The notes under the pieces were generated by a model. That model saw only the letters and a list, made by a program, of their open reading frames with translations. It was not told the DNA's origin and ran no database searches. DNA of 61,358 bases from Brevundimonas sp. (GTDB taxonomy: Bacteria; Pseudomonadota; Alphaproteobacteria; Caulobacterales; Caulobacteraceae), in NCBI GenBank assembly GCA_030693575.1, contig JAUYAG010000031.1, forward strand, positions 1 through 61,358. Direction: 5' to 3'. The position numbers and the translations under genes are program-made. Positions 18,028-27,462 of the stretch are shown piece after piece. Within the stretch, counting starts at the first letter, position 1. Every line of letters begins with the position of its first letter.

Positions 18028-19023
18028 TCAGTCGTCGATCCGTGTGCCGGTCAGGATCAGAACGGAAAGGTCACTGGTCGGCGTGTAGTTGCGGCGCCGG
18101 ACCTCGAACCGGGTCGAGCTGATCTTGCGCACGCCCTCGCCACAGAAGCTGACCAGGTTGCGCGACGAGCCCTTGTCCACGACCAGCCGGAAGTCGCCGA
18201 TGGGCTCGGCCCAGTTGGCGCCGGTGGTCAGGATGTAGTCGACCCAGGTCTCGCTCAGGTACAGGCCGCGCGACCGCATCCGCCGCGCCCCGGCCTGGAA
18301 GGCGTCGTCGGTGCAATACCGGGTGGCCTGCTCGTTGGTGTGCTCGTTCCCGGCCATCATGGGGTCGCCGAACACGCTGCCCGCCGATCCGCCGACGGCC
18401 GGCGCATACTGGTGCCGCACGTCGAGTTCGCGCCCGGCGGGGAAGACCTGGGTCCAGTAGTGGGTCGTCTTGAGCGTCCAGAGGGGGGCCAGTTCCAGGG
18501 TGCGGACGCCCCGGTCTGTCCAGGAGCGATCCTCGACCAGACCCATCTCGATCAGCATATCGATCTGTGGCCGGGGCAGGCTTGCCAGCGCCTGCATCGT
18601 CGCCTCGCCGCGGGGCGAGAGCGGGACGCCCAGACCGCGCATCATGTCGGAGTGATCGACGCCGTTGAACATGGCCTTCTGCTCGACATTGGTCGCCACC
18701 CGGCGGCCGTTCACCGTCGTGGTGAAGGGCATGCGCAGCGGGTCCTCGATCGCTACGTCGCTTTCGATGCCGCCTTGCAGATCGGGCATGGGGAAGGCCA
18801 CGAGCGTGGCGATGTTGCGATCGGTGCGATTGTAGAAGCGGTAGCGGACACGGATCTGGGTCGCCGAGACATAGAGATCCTCGGACCGCATCTCGATGCC
18901 GTCGGTGCGCTGCAGGACAAGTCCGCCGGCACCCATTGAGGCGACGCTGTCGTTGGCCGCGGCCGGCGCGGCGAGCAGGATGGCGGCCACTACGGCGGCG
19001 ACGCCGCGGTTCAGTCTGATCAT
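18028..19023 (-). CDS. DUF4424 family secreted protein
   Basis: 331 residues with signal peptide (cleavage near residue 23, after AAPAAA). The mature N-terminus NDSVASMGAGGLVLQ, followed by IEMRSEDLYVS and VRYRFYNRTDRNIATLVAFPMPDL, is the standard opening of DUF4424. The rest is beta-rich with cysteines at about 237 and 294 that could pair. Probably periplasmic. The function of the family is unknown. It stands between the NUDIX gene and rnr with 48 and 58 base gaps, all on the minus strand. Confidence 0.85.
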   Translation of the reverse strand: MIRLNRGVAAVVAAILLAAPAAANDSVASMGAGGLVLQRTDGIEMRSEDLYVSATQIRVRYRFYNRTDRNIATLVAFPMPDLQGGIESDVAIEDPLRMPFTTTVNGRRVATNVEQKAMFNGVDHSDMMRGLGVPLSPRGEATMQALASLPRPQIDMLIEMGLVEDRSWTDRGVRTLELAPLWTLKTTHYWTQVFPAGRELDVRHQYAPAVGGSAGSVFGDPMMAGNEHTNEQATRYCTDDAFQAGARRMRSRGLYLSETWVDYILTTGANWAEPIGDFRLVVDKGSSRNLVSFCGEGVRKISSTRFEVRRRNYTPTSDLSVLILTGTRIDD

Positions 19024-19081
19024 GTCGTCCTCCCCCTTGGAGCCTAGCCGATCCCGTGCGGCGAAGTCGTGACGATTTCCA

Positions 19082-21406
19082 TCAGCGACGCTTGCCCTTG
19101 CGCACGCCTTTCAAACCGCCGGACGGGCGTCCGCCCTTGGGTGGCTTGGGTCCGCCGGGACGGCCGCCGCCGCGTTTGGGGAAGTCGCCCCCTCCCGCGC
19201 TACGGCCGCGCTGGCCCAGACGGGGCGCGGGCGCATTGGGGTCGCGCGGGGCGGGGTCGGACAACATCTCGAAGACCAGCCCTCCGGTGATCGGCGTGGC
19301 CTCCTTGAGCCGCACCTCGACCGTTCGGCCCAGCGTCCAGCGTGCACCCGTACGTTCCCCGACCAGGGCATGGGACTTGTCGTCGTGGGTGAAATACTCC
19401 GTCCCGAGAATCGACACCGGCACCAGGCCGTCGGCGCCGGTCTCCTCCAGCCTCACGAAGAGGCCGAAGCGGGTGACCCCGGTAATCCGGCCGGGGAAGG
19501 TCGCGCCGACCCGCTCCTGCAGGAAGGCGGCCATATAGCGGTCCATGGCGGCGCGTTCAGCGGCCATGGAGCGGCGCTCGGTCATGGTCACCTGTTCGGC
19601 GATGGCGGGCAGTTCCGTGACCTCGCGGTCGGTCAGCCCGTCCTTTCCGAGCCCCAGGGCCCGGATCAGGCCGCGATGGACGATCAGGTCGGAATAGCGC
19701 CGGATCGGCGAGGTAAAGTGGGCGTAACGGTCGAGGTTCAGGCCGAAATGGCCGACGTTCTCGGCCGAATAGATGGCCTGCATCTGGCTGCGCAGGACGA
19801 CCTCGTTGACGACCTCGGCGTGGTCGCCGCCGCGGGTCTCGTCCAGCAGTTTGTTGAACCGCTTGGTGGTCGCCGGCTCGCCCTTGGTCCACGGCTTGCC
19901 GATGGTCTGGAGGAAGTCGCCGAGGTTGAACAGCTTCTCCTGACTGGGGGCGTCGTGGACCCGGTAGAGCAGGGGCGTCTTCTTCTGCTCCAGGGTCTCT
20001 GCGGCGCAGACATTGGCCTGGATCATCATCTCCTCGATCAGCCGGTGGGCCTCGAGGCTGACGCGGGGTTCGATCGAGATGATCTGGCCCTGGTCGTTCA
20101 TGCGGATGCGGCGTTCGGGGCTTTCGATCGCCAGCGGACTGCGCTTCAGCCGGCCCTTGAGCATGGTGCGATAGGCGGCCCACAGCGGCTCGAGGATGGC
20201 CGCCATGATCGGGCCGGTGGCGTCGTCAGGCTGGCCGTCGATGGCCGACTGCGCCTGTTCGTAGCTGAGCTTGGCGTGCGACCGCATCAGGCCCCGCATG
20301 AATTTGTGGCCCGTCTTCCGACCCTCGCGGTCGAAGACCATGCGCACCGCCATGCAGGCGCGGTTCTCGCCCTCCTTGAGGCTGCACAGACCGTTGGACA
20401 GCCGCTCCGGAAGCATCGGCTCGACGCGGTCGGGGAAGTAGGTGGAGTTGCCCTTGTCGCGCGCCTCACGGTCCAGGTTGGTGTTGGGGCGGACGTAGGC
20501 GGCGACATCGGCGATGGCGACCCAGACGATCCAGCCGTCGGGGTTCTTCGGGTCCTCGTCGCGCATGGCGTAGACGGCGTCGTCGTGGTCGCGGGCGTCG
20601 GCGGGGTCGATGGTGATCAGCGGCAGGTCGCGCAGGTCCTCACGGCCTTTCAGCGACGGCAGCTCCTGATCCTCTGCCTCTTTCTCGACGGCCTCGGAGA
20701 AGCCCATCGGAACGTTGTGGGCGGCGATGGCGATCAGGGAGGCGGCGCGGGCGTCGCCCTCATGGCCGATCTTCTCGAGGATCTTGCCGCGCTTCGGTCC
20801 GTAGCGCTGGTCTCCCTTCTCGATGGCGGCGAGCACGAGGTCGCCGTCGCGCAGGCCCTCGGCCTGGGCGTGGGGGACCAGCAGGACGTCCTTGGAGCGG
20901 CGATCGACGGGTTCGACCCGGACCTCCTTGTTGGACTTGCGGATGACGCCCAGCACCTTGTTGGCGCCGGCGTCCAGCTTCTTGATCAGCCGGGCTTCCC
21001 AGCCGTCTTCGGTGCGGGCGAATTTGACCAGGACGCGGTCGCCCATGCCGGGCGCGGGGCCGGTCTTGCCGCCGTTGTCGGGAATCAGCAGGGCGCGGGG
21101 GGCATCGGCGGAGGCCTCGACCAGGCGGACATAAAGCTCTCCGTCGAGATCGCGCTCGACCACATCGGCGACGCCGACCGGGGGCAGGGCCCCGACTTCG
21201 GAGAAGCCCTTGCGGCCGCGCTTGCCCAGTTTGCCGGCCTCTTCGAGGGCGCGGATCATTTCACGCAGGGCGCGACGCTCGCCGCCCTTGAGGCCGAAAT
21301 GGCGCGCGATATCGGTTTTCTCGGCTGATCCGGCTTCGCGGAGGAAGGCGATCAGCGTGGCTTCGTCGGGGAGTCCGGCGACGGGCCGGCGGGGTGATTT
21401 GCTCAT
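19082..21406 (-). CDS. rnr: Ribonuclease R
   Basis: 774-residue 3'-5' exoribonuclease that degrades structured RNA. Order: N-terminal helix-turn-helix-like region (about 1-75), cold-shock domains, the RNB catalytic domain (about 255-600) with the acidic metal-binding motif IDPADARDHDDAVYA, an S1 domain (about 620-710) containing GRITGVTRFGLFVRLEETGADGLV, and a Lys/Arg/Gly-rich tail. Length and order are those of RNase R, not the shorter RNase II. The basic tail is typical and may aid ribosome or RNA binding. Confidence 0.96.
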   Translation of the reverse strand: MSKSPRRPVAGLPDEATLIAFLREAGSAEKTDIARHFGLKGGERRALREMIRALEEAGKLGKRGRKGFSEVGALPPVGVADVVERDLDGELYVRLVEASADAPRALLIPDNGGKTGPAPGMGDRVLVKFARTEDGWEARLIKKLDAGANKVLGVIRKSNKEVRVEPVDRRSKDVLLVPHAQAEGLRDGDLVLAAIEKGDQRYGPKRGKILEKIGHEGDARAASLIAIAAHNVPMGFSEAVEKEAEDQELPSLKGREDLRDLPLITIDPADARDHDDAVYAMRDEDPKNPDGWIVWVAIADVAAYVRPNTNLDREARDKGNSTYFPDRVEPMLPERLSNGLCSLKEGENRACMAVRMVFDREGRKTGHKFMRGLMRSHAKLSYEQAQSAIDGQPDDATGPIMAAILEPLWAAYRTMLKGRLKRSPLAIESPERRIRMNDQGQIISIEPRVSLEAHRLIEEMMIQANVCAAETLEQKKTPLLYRVHDAPSQEKLFNLGDFLQTIGKPWTKGEPATTKRFNKLLDETRGGDHAEVVNEVVLRSQMQAIYSAENVGHFGLNLDRYAHFTSPIRRYSDLIVHRGLIRALGLGKDGLTDREVTELPAIAEQVTMTERRSMAAERAAMDRYMAAFLQERVGATFPGRITGVTRFGLFVRLEETGADGLVPVSILGTEYFTHDDKSHALVGERTGARWTLGRTVEVRLKEATPITGGLVFEMLSDPAPRDPNAPAPRLGQRGRSAGGGDFPKRGGGRPGGPKPPKGGRPSGGLKGVRKGKRR

Positions 21407-21516
21407 TTGTATCCTTGATAACGCACGACGGGCCTCTTCGGAGGCGAAATCTTGCGCGGCTTGTGATGGGAAGGGGCTGCGCCTAGCTTCCGGCGCGAAC
21501 CTCCTGGAGTGATTGA

Positions 21517-22920
21517 ATGTCGTTGGCCGCCACGCCTGTCCTGTCCGGTCCGACCGGCTCGTTGCTGGACCTGATCGGCAAGACGCCGATGGTGGAGGTG
21601 ACGAAGATCGACACCGGCCCGTGCCGTCTGTTCCTGAAGCTGGAGGCGCAGAACCCGGGCGGGTCGATCAAGGACCGCATCGCCCTGTCGATGATCGCGG
21701 CGGCCGAGGCGGAGGGGTTTCTGAAGCCCGGCGGAACCATCGTCGAGGCGACGGCCGGCAACACCGGTCTGGCGCTGACGCTCGTGGGCCAGGCCAAGGG
21801 CTATAAGGTGCTTCTGGTCATCCCGGACAAGATGTCCAAGGAAAAAATCCAGCATCTCAGGGCGATGGGGGCCGATGTTCGCCTGACGCGTTCGGACGTG
21901 CCGCATGGGCATCCGGAATACTATACCGACATGGCCGAGCGGCTGGCGCAGCAGATCCCGGGTGGATTCTACGTCAACCAGTTCGCCAACGACGCCAACT
22001 CCCTGGCGCATTTCCAGACCACGGGGCCCGAAATCTACGAGCAGATGGGCGGCGACATCGACGCCTTCGTCGCGGGCATCGGCTCGGGCGGCACCATCAC
22101 CGGCATCGCCCGTTATCTGAAGAGCGTCGGCTCGAACGCGAAGATCATCCTTGCCGATCCCGTGGGCTCGACCCTGGCGGGCATCGTCAACGAGGGCGTG
22201 CCGGGACCGGAGGGCAGCTACACCGTCGAAGGCATCGGCCAGAATTTCGTGCCCGATACGGCGGACATGGGCCTGATCGACAAGGCCTATTCCATCCCCG
22301 ACGCCGAGGCGATCGCCACCGTGCGGGAGCTGCTGTTGAAGGAAGGCGTGCTGGCCGGTTCGTCGTCGGGCACCTTGATCGCCTCGGCGCTTCGCTGGTG
22401 CCGCGAGCAGACCGAGCCCAAGCGGGTCGTGACCTTCGTCTGCGACACCGGTGCCAAATACCTGTCCAAGGTCTACAACGACGCCTGGCTGGCCGATCAG
22501 GGCCTGAGCGGCCAGCCGATCAAGGGGAACCTGTCGGACCTGATCAGCCGGAAATACGAGAACGGCGACGTGGTCGTAGCCGGCCCCGAAGACACCCTGG
22601 ACACGGTCTTCAAGCGCATGCGCGGGGCAGACGTCTCGCAGCTTCCGATTATCCAGGACGGCCGTCTGGTCGGCATCCTGGATGAGAGCGACCTGGTGCA
22701 TGTGATGAACACCGACGAGATCACGCGGAAGGAGCGGTTCGCCAAGCCTGTCGGTTCGGTCATGACCCGCGACCTCGATACGGTCCAGGTCGGCGAGAGT
22801 CTGGATGCCCTGATCCCGCTGTTCGACCGCGACCGGGTTGCCATCGTGCTGGACGGCGAACGGTTTGTGGGCCTGATCACACGGACGGACCTGATCAACC
22901 ACCTCAGCCTGAATCGATAA
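21517..22920 (+). CDS. Cystathionine beta-synthase
   Basis: 467 residues. PLP enzyme of fold type II condensing serine and homocysteine to cystathionine. Schiff-base Lys52 in NPGGSIKDR, the substrate loop EATAGNTGLAL, the PLP phosphate loop GIGSGGTITG and SSSGT. A C-terminal pair of CBS (Bateman) motifs spans about 345-460, which distinguishes it from plain cysteine synthase and is where regulatory ligands bind in the family. Five bases separate it from the cystathionine gamma-lyase gene, making a two-gene transsulfuration operon. Confidence 0.9.
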   Translation: MSLAATPVLSGPTGSLLDLIGKTPMVEVTKIDTGPCRLFLKLEAQNPGGSIKDRIALSMIAAAEAEGFLKPGGTIVEATAGNTGLALTLVGQAKGYKVLLVIPDKMSKEKIQHLRAMGADVRLTRSDVPHGHPEYYTDMAERLAQQIPGGFYVNQFANDANSLAHFQTTGPEIYEQMGGDIDAFVAGIGSGGTITGIARYLKSVGSNAKIILADPVGSTLAGIVNEGVPGPEGSYTVEGIGQNFVPDTADMGLIDKAYSIPDAEAIATVRELLLKEGVLAGSSSGTLIASALRWCREQTEPKRVVTFVCDTGAKYLSKVYNDAWLADQGLSGQPIKGNLSDLISRKYENGDVVVAGPEDTLDTVFKRMRGADVSQLPIIQDGRLVGILDESDLVHVMNTDEITRKERFAKPVGSVMTRDLDTVQVGESLDALIPLFDRDRVAIVLDGERFVGLITRTDLINHLSLNR

Positions 22921-22925
22921 GCCGC

Positions 22926-24086
22926 ATGTCGCTCAAGAACAGCCAGGGTTTCTCGACCCGCGCCATCCACGCCGGGCAGCGGCCGGACCCGACCACGGGC
23001 GCGGTCATGACCCCGATCTACGCCACCTCGACCTACGCCCAGGAAAGCCCCGGCGTGAACAAGGGCTATGAGTACGCCCGCGGCAAGAACCCGACCCGCG
23101 AGGCGTTCGAGGCCTGTCTGGCCGATCTGGAGGGCGGGACGCACGGTTTCGGCTTCGCCAGCGGCATGGCGGCGACCTCGACGGCGCTGGAGCTGCTGGA
23201 CGCCGGGTCGCACATCATCACCGGCGACGACCTGTACGGCGGCTCGTGGCGGCTGTTCGAGCGGGTGCGGCGGCGGTCGATGGGGCTGGACTTCGCCTAT
23301 GTGGACCTCAGTGATCTGGCGGCGGTCGAGGCGGCGATCACGCCGAAGACGAAGCTGATCTGGGCCGAGACCCCGACCAACCCCCTGATGAAACTGGCCG
23401 ACATCGCCGGCCTGTCGAAGATCGCGAGGAAGCACGGCCTGCTGCTGATCGTCGACAACACCTTCGCCACCCCGTGGAGCCAGCAGCCGCTGAAGCTGGG
23501 GGCCGATGTGGTCATGCATTCGGCGACCAAATATCTGAACGGCCACTCCGATATCATCGGCGGCGCGCTGGTGACGGCGAACCCGGACCTCGCGAAGGAG
23601 ATCAAGTTTCTCCAGAACTCGGTCGGCGGGGTGATGGGGCCGTTCGACGCCTTCCTGGCCAACCGGGGCCTGAAGACCCTCGGCCTGCGCATGAAGGCGC
23701 ATAACGAGAACGCCCTCGCCGTGGCGCGCTGGCTCGAGGACCGCAAGGGGATCGCGAAGGTGATCTATCCCGGTCTGATCAGTCACCCGCAGCACGAGCT
23801 GGCGTCACGCCAGATGAACGGCCGCTACGGCGGCATGGTCACGGCCCTGATCGACGGCGATCTGGAGCGCACCAAACGGGTGCTGGAGCGGGTGCAGGTC
23901 TTTACGCTGGCGGAGTCGCTGGGCGGGGTCGAAAGTCTGGTCAACCACCCTGCCATCATGACCCACGCCTCGGTACCGAAGGAGGTGCGCGAGGCGGGCG
24001 GGGTGACGGAGAACCTGATCCGGCTGTCGGTTGGCGTCGAGGAGGTCGAGGACCTGATAGCGGACCTGGATCAGGCGATCGGCTAG
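22926..24086 (+). CDS. Cystathionine gamma-lyase / trans-sulfuration PLP enzyme
   Basis: 386 residues, Cys/Met-metabolism PLP family. PLP lysine Lys202 in MHSATKYLNGHSD; cofactor stacking and phosphate residues in the FASGMAATS stretch; YEYARGKNPTREAFE near the N-terminus and the family-conserved SLGGVESLVNHPAIMTHAS near 335. Because it follows cystathionine beta-synthase, gamma-lyase activity (homocysteine to cysteine) is the better reading; gamma-synthase cannot be excluded since the two are hard to tell apart. It overlaps the convergent secreted-protein gene by 4 bases. Confidence 0.88.
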   Translation: MSLKNSQGFSTRAIHAGQRPDPTTGAVMTPIYATSTYAQESPGVNKGYEYARGKNPTREAFEACLADLEGGTHGFGFASGMAATSTALELLDAGSHIITGDDLYGGSWRLFERVRRRSMGLDFAYVDLSDLAAVEAAITPKTKLIWAETPTNPLMKLADIAGLSKIARKHGLLLIVDNTFATPWSQQPLKLGADVVMHSATKYLNGHSDIIGGALVTANPDLAKEIKFLQNSVGGVMGPFDAFLANRGLKTLGLRMKAHNENALAVARWLEDRKGIAKVIYPGLISHPQHELASRQMNGRYGGMVTALIDGDLERTKRVLERVQVFTLAESLGGVESLVNHPAIMTHASVPKEVREAGGVTENLIRLSVGVEEVEDLIADLDQAIG

Positions 24087-24601
24087 AAGGCGACGCGCCA
24101 ACCGTCGGCGGGGCGCACCCAACGCACGGTCCCGCCCAGATCGGGGCGCGCCACGCCGTCAATTCTTGCTGTCGATTTGAGGTTGCCGTTGGCGAGGGGC
24201 GTGTAGGTAAAGCACAACTCGCGGCCCGGCCCATTCCCCTGATCGATGCTTGAGCCCAGGATCCGCCTGAACGACTCGAAATCCGACCCGCCCAGCCTCT
24301 CGCCCTCCTCGTAGATGGCGGTGATCTGGTCGGCGCTGGGGACAAGCCGTGTGCATTCCGCGTCGCCCCGAACGAAGACGGGCGCACTCGAGTGCACGAA
24401 AATCGCTGGAACGGCGCTGGCGGCGACCACGATGTCGCTGATGATGGTTCCGTTGCCCTGCCGGCGGTAGGTCGCGGTCCCGTAGCAGGTCTGACGCGCA
24501 ACATCGGGCTCATAACAGAGAACCTGGCCCGTTCGGGCCGGGGCCAGCGGATCGGTCTGCTGGAGCGCCAGGGTGGCGAGGACGGCGGCGGCGAGGCTCA
24601 T
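24083..24601 (-). CDS. Secreted hypothetical protein downstream of the S9 peptidase
   Basis: 172 residues from the ATG at 24601, which begins a short signal peptide (MSLAAAVLATLALQ). The frame stays open upstream to 25033, but that part is antisense-frame noise within the peptidase gene. The mature part carries four cysteines (near residues 31, 40, 86 and 136 by position), compatible with two disulfides, and beta-rich segments such as GNGTIISDIVVAASAVPAIFV. No family recognised. It follows the S9 peptidase by 14 bases and is probably cotranscribed. Confidence 0.65.
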   Translation of the reverse strand: MSLAAAVLATLALQQTDPLAPARTGQVLCYEPDVARQTCYGTATYRRQGNGTIISDIVVAASAVPAIFVHSSAPVFVRGDAECTRLVPSADQITAIYEEGERLGGSDFESFRRILGSSIDQGNGPGRELCFTYTPLANGNLKSTARIDGVARPDLGGTVRWVRPADGWRVAF

Positions 24602-24615
24602 GGACAGACCGGCGA

Positions 24616-26553
24616 TCAGTCCACGCTCAGCAGGGTCTCGCGCCAGAACAGCAGACTGGCCCAGAACTGGTAGTCCTGGTTCACCTTCTTCGCGAAGCCG
24701 TGGCCTTCGTCCTGGCCGAGCAGATGCCATGCGGTGCGACCGTTGGCGCGGACGGCTGCGATCATCTGGTCGGCCTCTGACGCCGGGACCCGGGGGTCGT
24801 TGCCGCCGGTGACCACCATCAGGGGGATGTTGATCTCGTCGACGCGGGTCATCGGGGAGATTTCGATCAGGCGGGTGCGCTGGGCCGGGTCGCGCTCGTC
24901 GCCGTATTCGACGCGGCGAAGGTCGCGACGGTAGGCCTCTGTATTCTCGAGGAAGGTCACGAAGTTGGAGATGGCGACCACGCAGTTGGCACCGCGAAGG
25001 CGGTCGCCGTAGTGGATGGCCCCGGCGTAGCACATGTATCCGCCATAGGAGCCGCCGGTGACGGCGACCCGCTCCGGATCGATGGCCGGATCGGCGCCGA
25101 GCCGGTCGAGGTAGGCGCCGAGATCGCGCACCGAATTCTCGCGCAGTTCGGGCCCGTTATCCAGGCTGACGAACCGCTTGCCGTAGCCGGTGGAACCGCG
25201 GACGTTGGGGAAGAAGATGGCGATGCCCAACTCGTTGATGAGGTAGTTGTTGCGGCCCATGAAGCCGGGCCGGCTTTGACCCTCGGGCCCGCCGTGGATG
25301 TTCACGATCAGCGGCCGGCGGCCCGGGAAGCGGGCGGGGTCCGGGCGATAGAGGAAGCCTGAAACGGGCTCTCCGTCGAAGCTGGCGACCTCGATCAGTT
25401 CAGGCTCGACGTTGCGGGTAACGTCCAGACCGCCGGTCTCGCTGCGGGTCCAGCGGGTGACCGCCAGGGTCGTGGGGTCGATGGAGAAGGCGTCGGAGGC
25501 GCTGCGGGCCGAGGAGAAGGTCAGGCCGATGTCGCCCCACGGGGCGATCTCGAGGCCGCCGGCGATGCCGGCTGGCAGACTGTCGACCGGGCGAACCTGG
25601 CCCGACGCCGGGTCGAGGAGGCGCAGGCGGGTGCTGCCGGCTTCGTTGATCGTATAGGCGATGAAGGATCCGTCCTCCGCGATGTCGAAGTCAGCGACGT
25701 CCCAGCGCGGCTCCGTCGAAACGGTCGTGAACTGGCCCGTGGCCAGGTCGATACGCCCCAACCGCTGGAAATCGCTGTCCTGGTCGGACGTGACCCACAA
25801 GGTCCCGTCGGGTGCGAACGCAGCGCCGCCATAGGCGATCGGCAGGCTGTGGTCCCCGACCGGGGTCATTCGGCCGCTCGCGAGGTCCAGAGCATGGAGG
25901 TTGGACTTGGTGACCTGGATACCCTGGACGACGAGCGCGGTGCGGCCGTCGGGTGAGAAGTCGGCGATGCTCCAGCCGCCGCCGCTGACCTCGGCCACCA
26001 TGCGGGCGGTCGAGGGATCGCGCGGGTCCATGACGTAGAGATCGCTGTCCCGGCCGTTGCGCCGGGTGGAGGAGTAGCCGAACAGGCGGCCGTCGTGGCT
26101 CCAGGCCCCGAAGCTGTTGCGGCTGCGTCCCCCGTCCGTCAGCAGGGTCAGGCGGCCTTCAGCGAGGGTATAGAGCTGGAAGAACTCGTCGCCCCCGCGG
26201 TCCTTGCTGACGACCAGAACGTCACCAGCGGGGGACCAGCGACCGCCAACGGGTTCGATCTCGAAACTGAGCTGGTCGCGAGCCCCCATGGGCATGGCGA
26301 CGCGGTGGATCTGGGCCGTATTGCCGAAACGGGTTGAAATCAGCATCGACCGATCCGTCGCGTTCCAGCCCGCGAAGCCGGCGGTGCGGAACTCCATATA
26401 GGGTCTGGTCTCGGCCGCGAGGGCCACCGGAATGGCCGGGACGCCATCAGCGACCAGGGCTGCGGGCTTCTCGACGACGTCGGAGACCTGGGCCAGCACA
26501 GGTGCCGGCGCCAGGATACAAGCGAGGACAACGGCGAGCGGACGGATGCGCAT
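24616..26553 (-). CDS. S9 family peptidase (prolyl oligopeptidase-type), secreted
   Basis: 645 residues. Signal peptide to about residue 22 (ending PAPVLAQ). Residues about 50-390 form a beta-propeller-like region with repeated WSPAGD/FSPDGR/FAPDGT strands, and about 395-645 the alpha/beta hydrolase. Catalytic triad: Ser502 in TGGSYGGYM, Asp586 in TGGNDPRVP, His618 in DEGHGF. The oxyanion and entry segments IVNIHGGPEGQSRPGF and FFPNVRGSTGYG are family hallmarks. Likely a periplasmic dipeptidyl or acylaminoacyl peptidase. It heads a two-gene unit with the small secreted protein. Confidence 0.92.
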   Translation of the reverse strand: MRIRPLAVVLACILAPAPVLAQVSDVVEKPAALVADGVPAIPVALAAETRPYMEFRTAGFAGWNATDRSMLISTRFGNTAQIHRVAMPMGARDQLSFEIEPVGGRWSPAGDVLVVSKDRGGDEFFQLYTLAEGRLTLLTDGGRSRNSFGAWSHDGRLFGYSSTRRNGRDSDLYVMDPRDPSTARMVAEVSGGGWSIADFSPDGRTALVVQGIQVTKSNLHALDLASGRMTPVGDHSLPIAYGGAAFAPDGTLWVTSDQDSDFQRLGRIDLATGQFTTVSTEPRWDVADFDIAEDGSFIAYTINEAGSTRLRLLDPASGQVRPVDSLPAGIAGGLEIAPWGDIGLTFSSARSASDAFSIDPTTLAVTRWTRSETGGLDVTRNVEPELIEVASFDGEPVSGFLYRPDPARFPGRRPLIVNIHGGPEGQSRPGFMGRNNYLINELGIAIFFPNVRGSTGYGKRFVSLDNGPELRENSVRDLGAYLDRLGADPAIDPERVAVTGGSYGGYMCYAGAIHYGDRLRGANCVVAISNFVTFLENTEAYRRDLRRVEYGDERDPAQRTRLIEISPMTRVDEINIPLMVVTGGNDPRVPASEADQMIAAVRANGRTAWHLLGQDEGHGFAKKVNQDYQFWASLLFWRETLLSVD

Positions 26554-26657
26554 GGGACCCCCTGGTCAGGCGGGTCTGGGCCGCCGATGCAGGAAGGTGT
26601 CAGCGAAAGGGGCCTGAGTCCAATCGAAGGGACAGGGCCCCCGGTCCCGGAACGGGC

Positions 26658-26924
26658 CTATGCGGCCTTGGAGTCCGGCAGGGCAGTCTGGTGACCGGTC
26701 GCGGGGACGACCTTCTTCTTGGCGGGCGCGCGGGGTTTCTTGACGGCGATGGTCGTCTTGTCGGCGGCACGGCGGGCCGCTTCGGCGTCGATCAGGGGCA
26801 CCAGTTCGGCGGCGGTGGCCATCTTGGTGGGAGAGCCGCTTTCGGAGAGACGGACCGCATTGAGGCGCAGGGCCTTCAGATCGGCGTCGGTCATGGTCGG
26901 GAGCTTTTCGGCCAGCGGGGTCAT
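26658..26924 (-). CDS. Small basic protein of unknown function
   Basis: 88 residues from the ATG at 26924, which has AGGAG 6 bases upstream; an ATG two codons earlier directly abuts that AGGAG and is unlikely. N-terminal half is helical and acidic/neutral (LPTMTDADLKALRLNAVRLSESG), reminiscent of Rho N-terminal-like or SAP-like helical bundles; the C-terminal half is Lys/Pro/Ala-rich (KKPRAPAKKKVV), as in nucleic-acid-binding tails. No family can be named. Nearest neighbour is the cold-shock gene upstream on the same strand, with a terminator between them. Confidence 0.6.
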   Translation of the reverse strand: MTPLAEKLPTMTDADLKALRLNAVRLSESGSPTKMATAAELVPLIDAEAARRAADKTTIAVKKPRAPAKKKVVPATGHQTALPDSKAA

Positions 26925-26942
26925 CGGCATCTCCTGGAGTTG

Positions 26943-26980
26943 AAAAACAGTCGGGCCGGCGCCTGTTCGGCGGCCGGCCC
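26943..26980 (-). terminator. Rho-independent terminator downstream of first cold-shock gene
   Basis: On the minus strand GGGCCGGC pairs with GCCGGCCC (with an inner CGCC/GGCG extension) around a short loop, at 26953-26980, and is followed after a few bases by a run of five T (plus-strand A at 26943-26947). It lies 45 bases after the cspA-like stop. Confidence 0.7.
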
Positions 26981-27025
26981 TTCCGTCAGCCGGAAATCAA
27001 TCCCGGCAGGGTCGCTTGTCGGAAA

Positions 27026-27238
27026 CTATTCAGCAGCCTTGAGGCGACCGGCAGATTCCTTGCCCGAACGCGAGTCGCGTTCGACTTCGTAGGAAATCTT
27101 CTGATTTTCGTTGAGCGTGCCCAGGTCGGACGTTTCAACGGCCGAGGCGTGAACGAACACGTCCTTGCCGCCGTCATCGGGGGCGATGAAGCCGTAACCC
27201 TTGGTGGAGTTGTACCATTTCACAGTGCCGGTAGCCAT
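27026..27238 (-). CDS. Cold-shock protein (CspA family), paralogue 1
   Basis: 70-residue single cold-shock domain. RNP1-like KGYGFIAPDDGG and RNP2-like DVFVHASAV are intact, so it should bind single-stranded RNA/DNA as a chaperone. Start ATG at 27238 with GGAGG 7 bases before; the frame runs open further upstream to 27439 but that is leader. Very close in sequence to the gene at 28274-28486. Its 5' leader (27239-27368) shares blocks and a hairpin position with that paralogue's leader. Alphaproteobacteria carry several such genes, some cold-induced and some stationary-phase-induced. Confidence 0.95.
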   Translation of the reverse strand: MATGTVKWYNSTKGYGFIAPDDGGKDVFVHASAVETSDLGTLNENQKISYEVERDSRSGKESAGRLKAAE

Positions 27239-27368
27239 TATAAGACCTCCGTTAGGCGTTGACCGCCGGAAGAGGTTCCGGGTCGGCCTGTCGGGTCTGA
27301 ATGGGATCGGCTTTGGACCTCGGTGCGCGATGCAAAGGGGCAGCAGCGTTTCGCAGTGAGATCGACGA
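27239..27368 (-). promoter_or_regulatory. Conserved structured 5' leader of cold-shock gene 1
   Basis: About 130 bases upstream of the ATG share three blocks with the leader at 28487-28606: the core GCGTTTCGCAG (in 27346-27366), CGGCCTGTCGGGTCTGA at 27284-27300, and the CTAACGGAGGTC ribosome-binding block. Between the last two, 27261-27284 forms a hairpin (GACC/GGTC and CGGAA/TTCCG on the minus strand); the paralogue has a different sequence that folds at the same place. Looks like a regulatory leader as in cold-shock mRNAs. Confidence 0.55.
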
Positions 27369-27425
27369 AGCCCCAGATGGGCGCTTTGCCCGGCAATAGC
27401 AAGCGCGGTGATTCCGGAAGGCGAC

Positions 27426-27453
27426 GGCGGAGCCCGCAAACGCGAGCTCCGCC
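27426..27453 (-). terminator. Stem-loop just past the fasciclin gene
   Basis: GGCGGAGC pairs perfectly with GCTCCGCC around a 12-base loop, starting 9 bases after the fasciclin stop. There is no clear T-run on the minus strand, so it may be a transcript-end stabiliser or a weak terminator. Confidence 0.4.
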
Positions 27454-27462
27454 GGGCTTTGG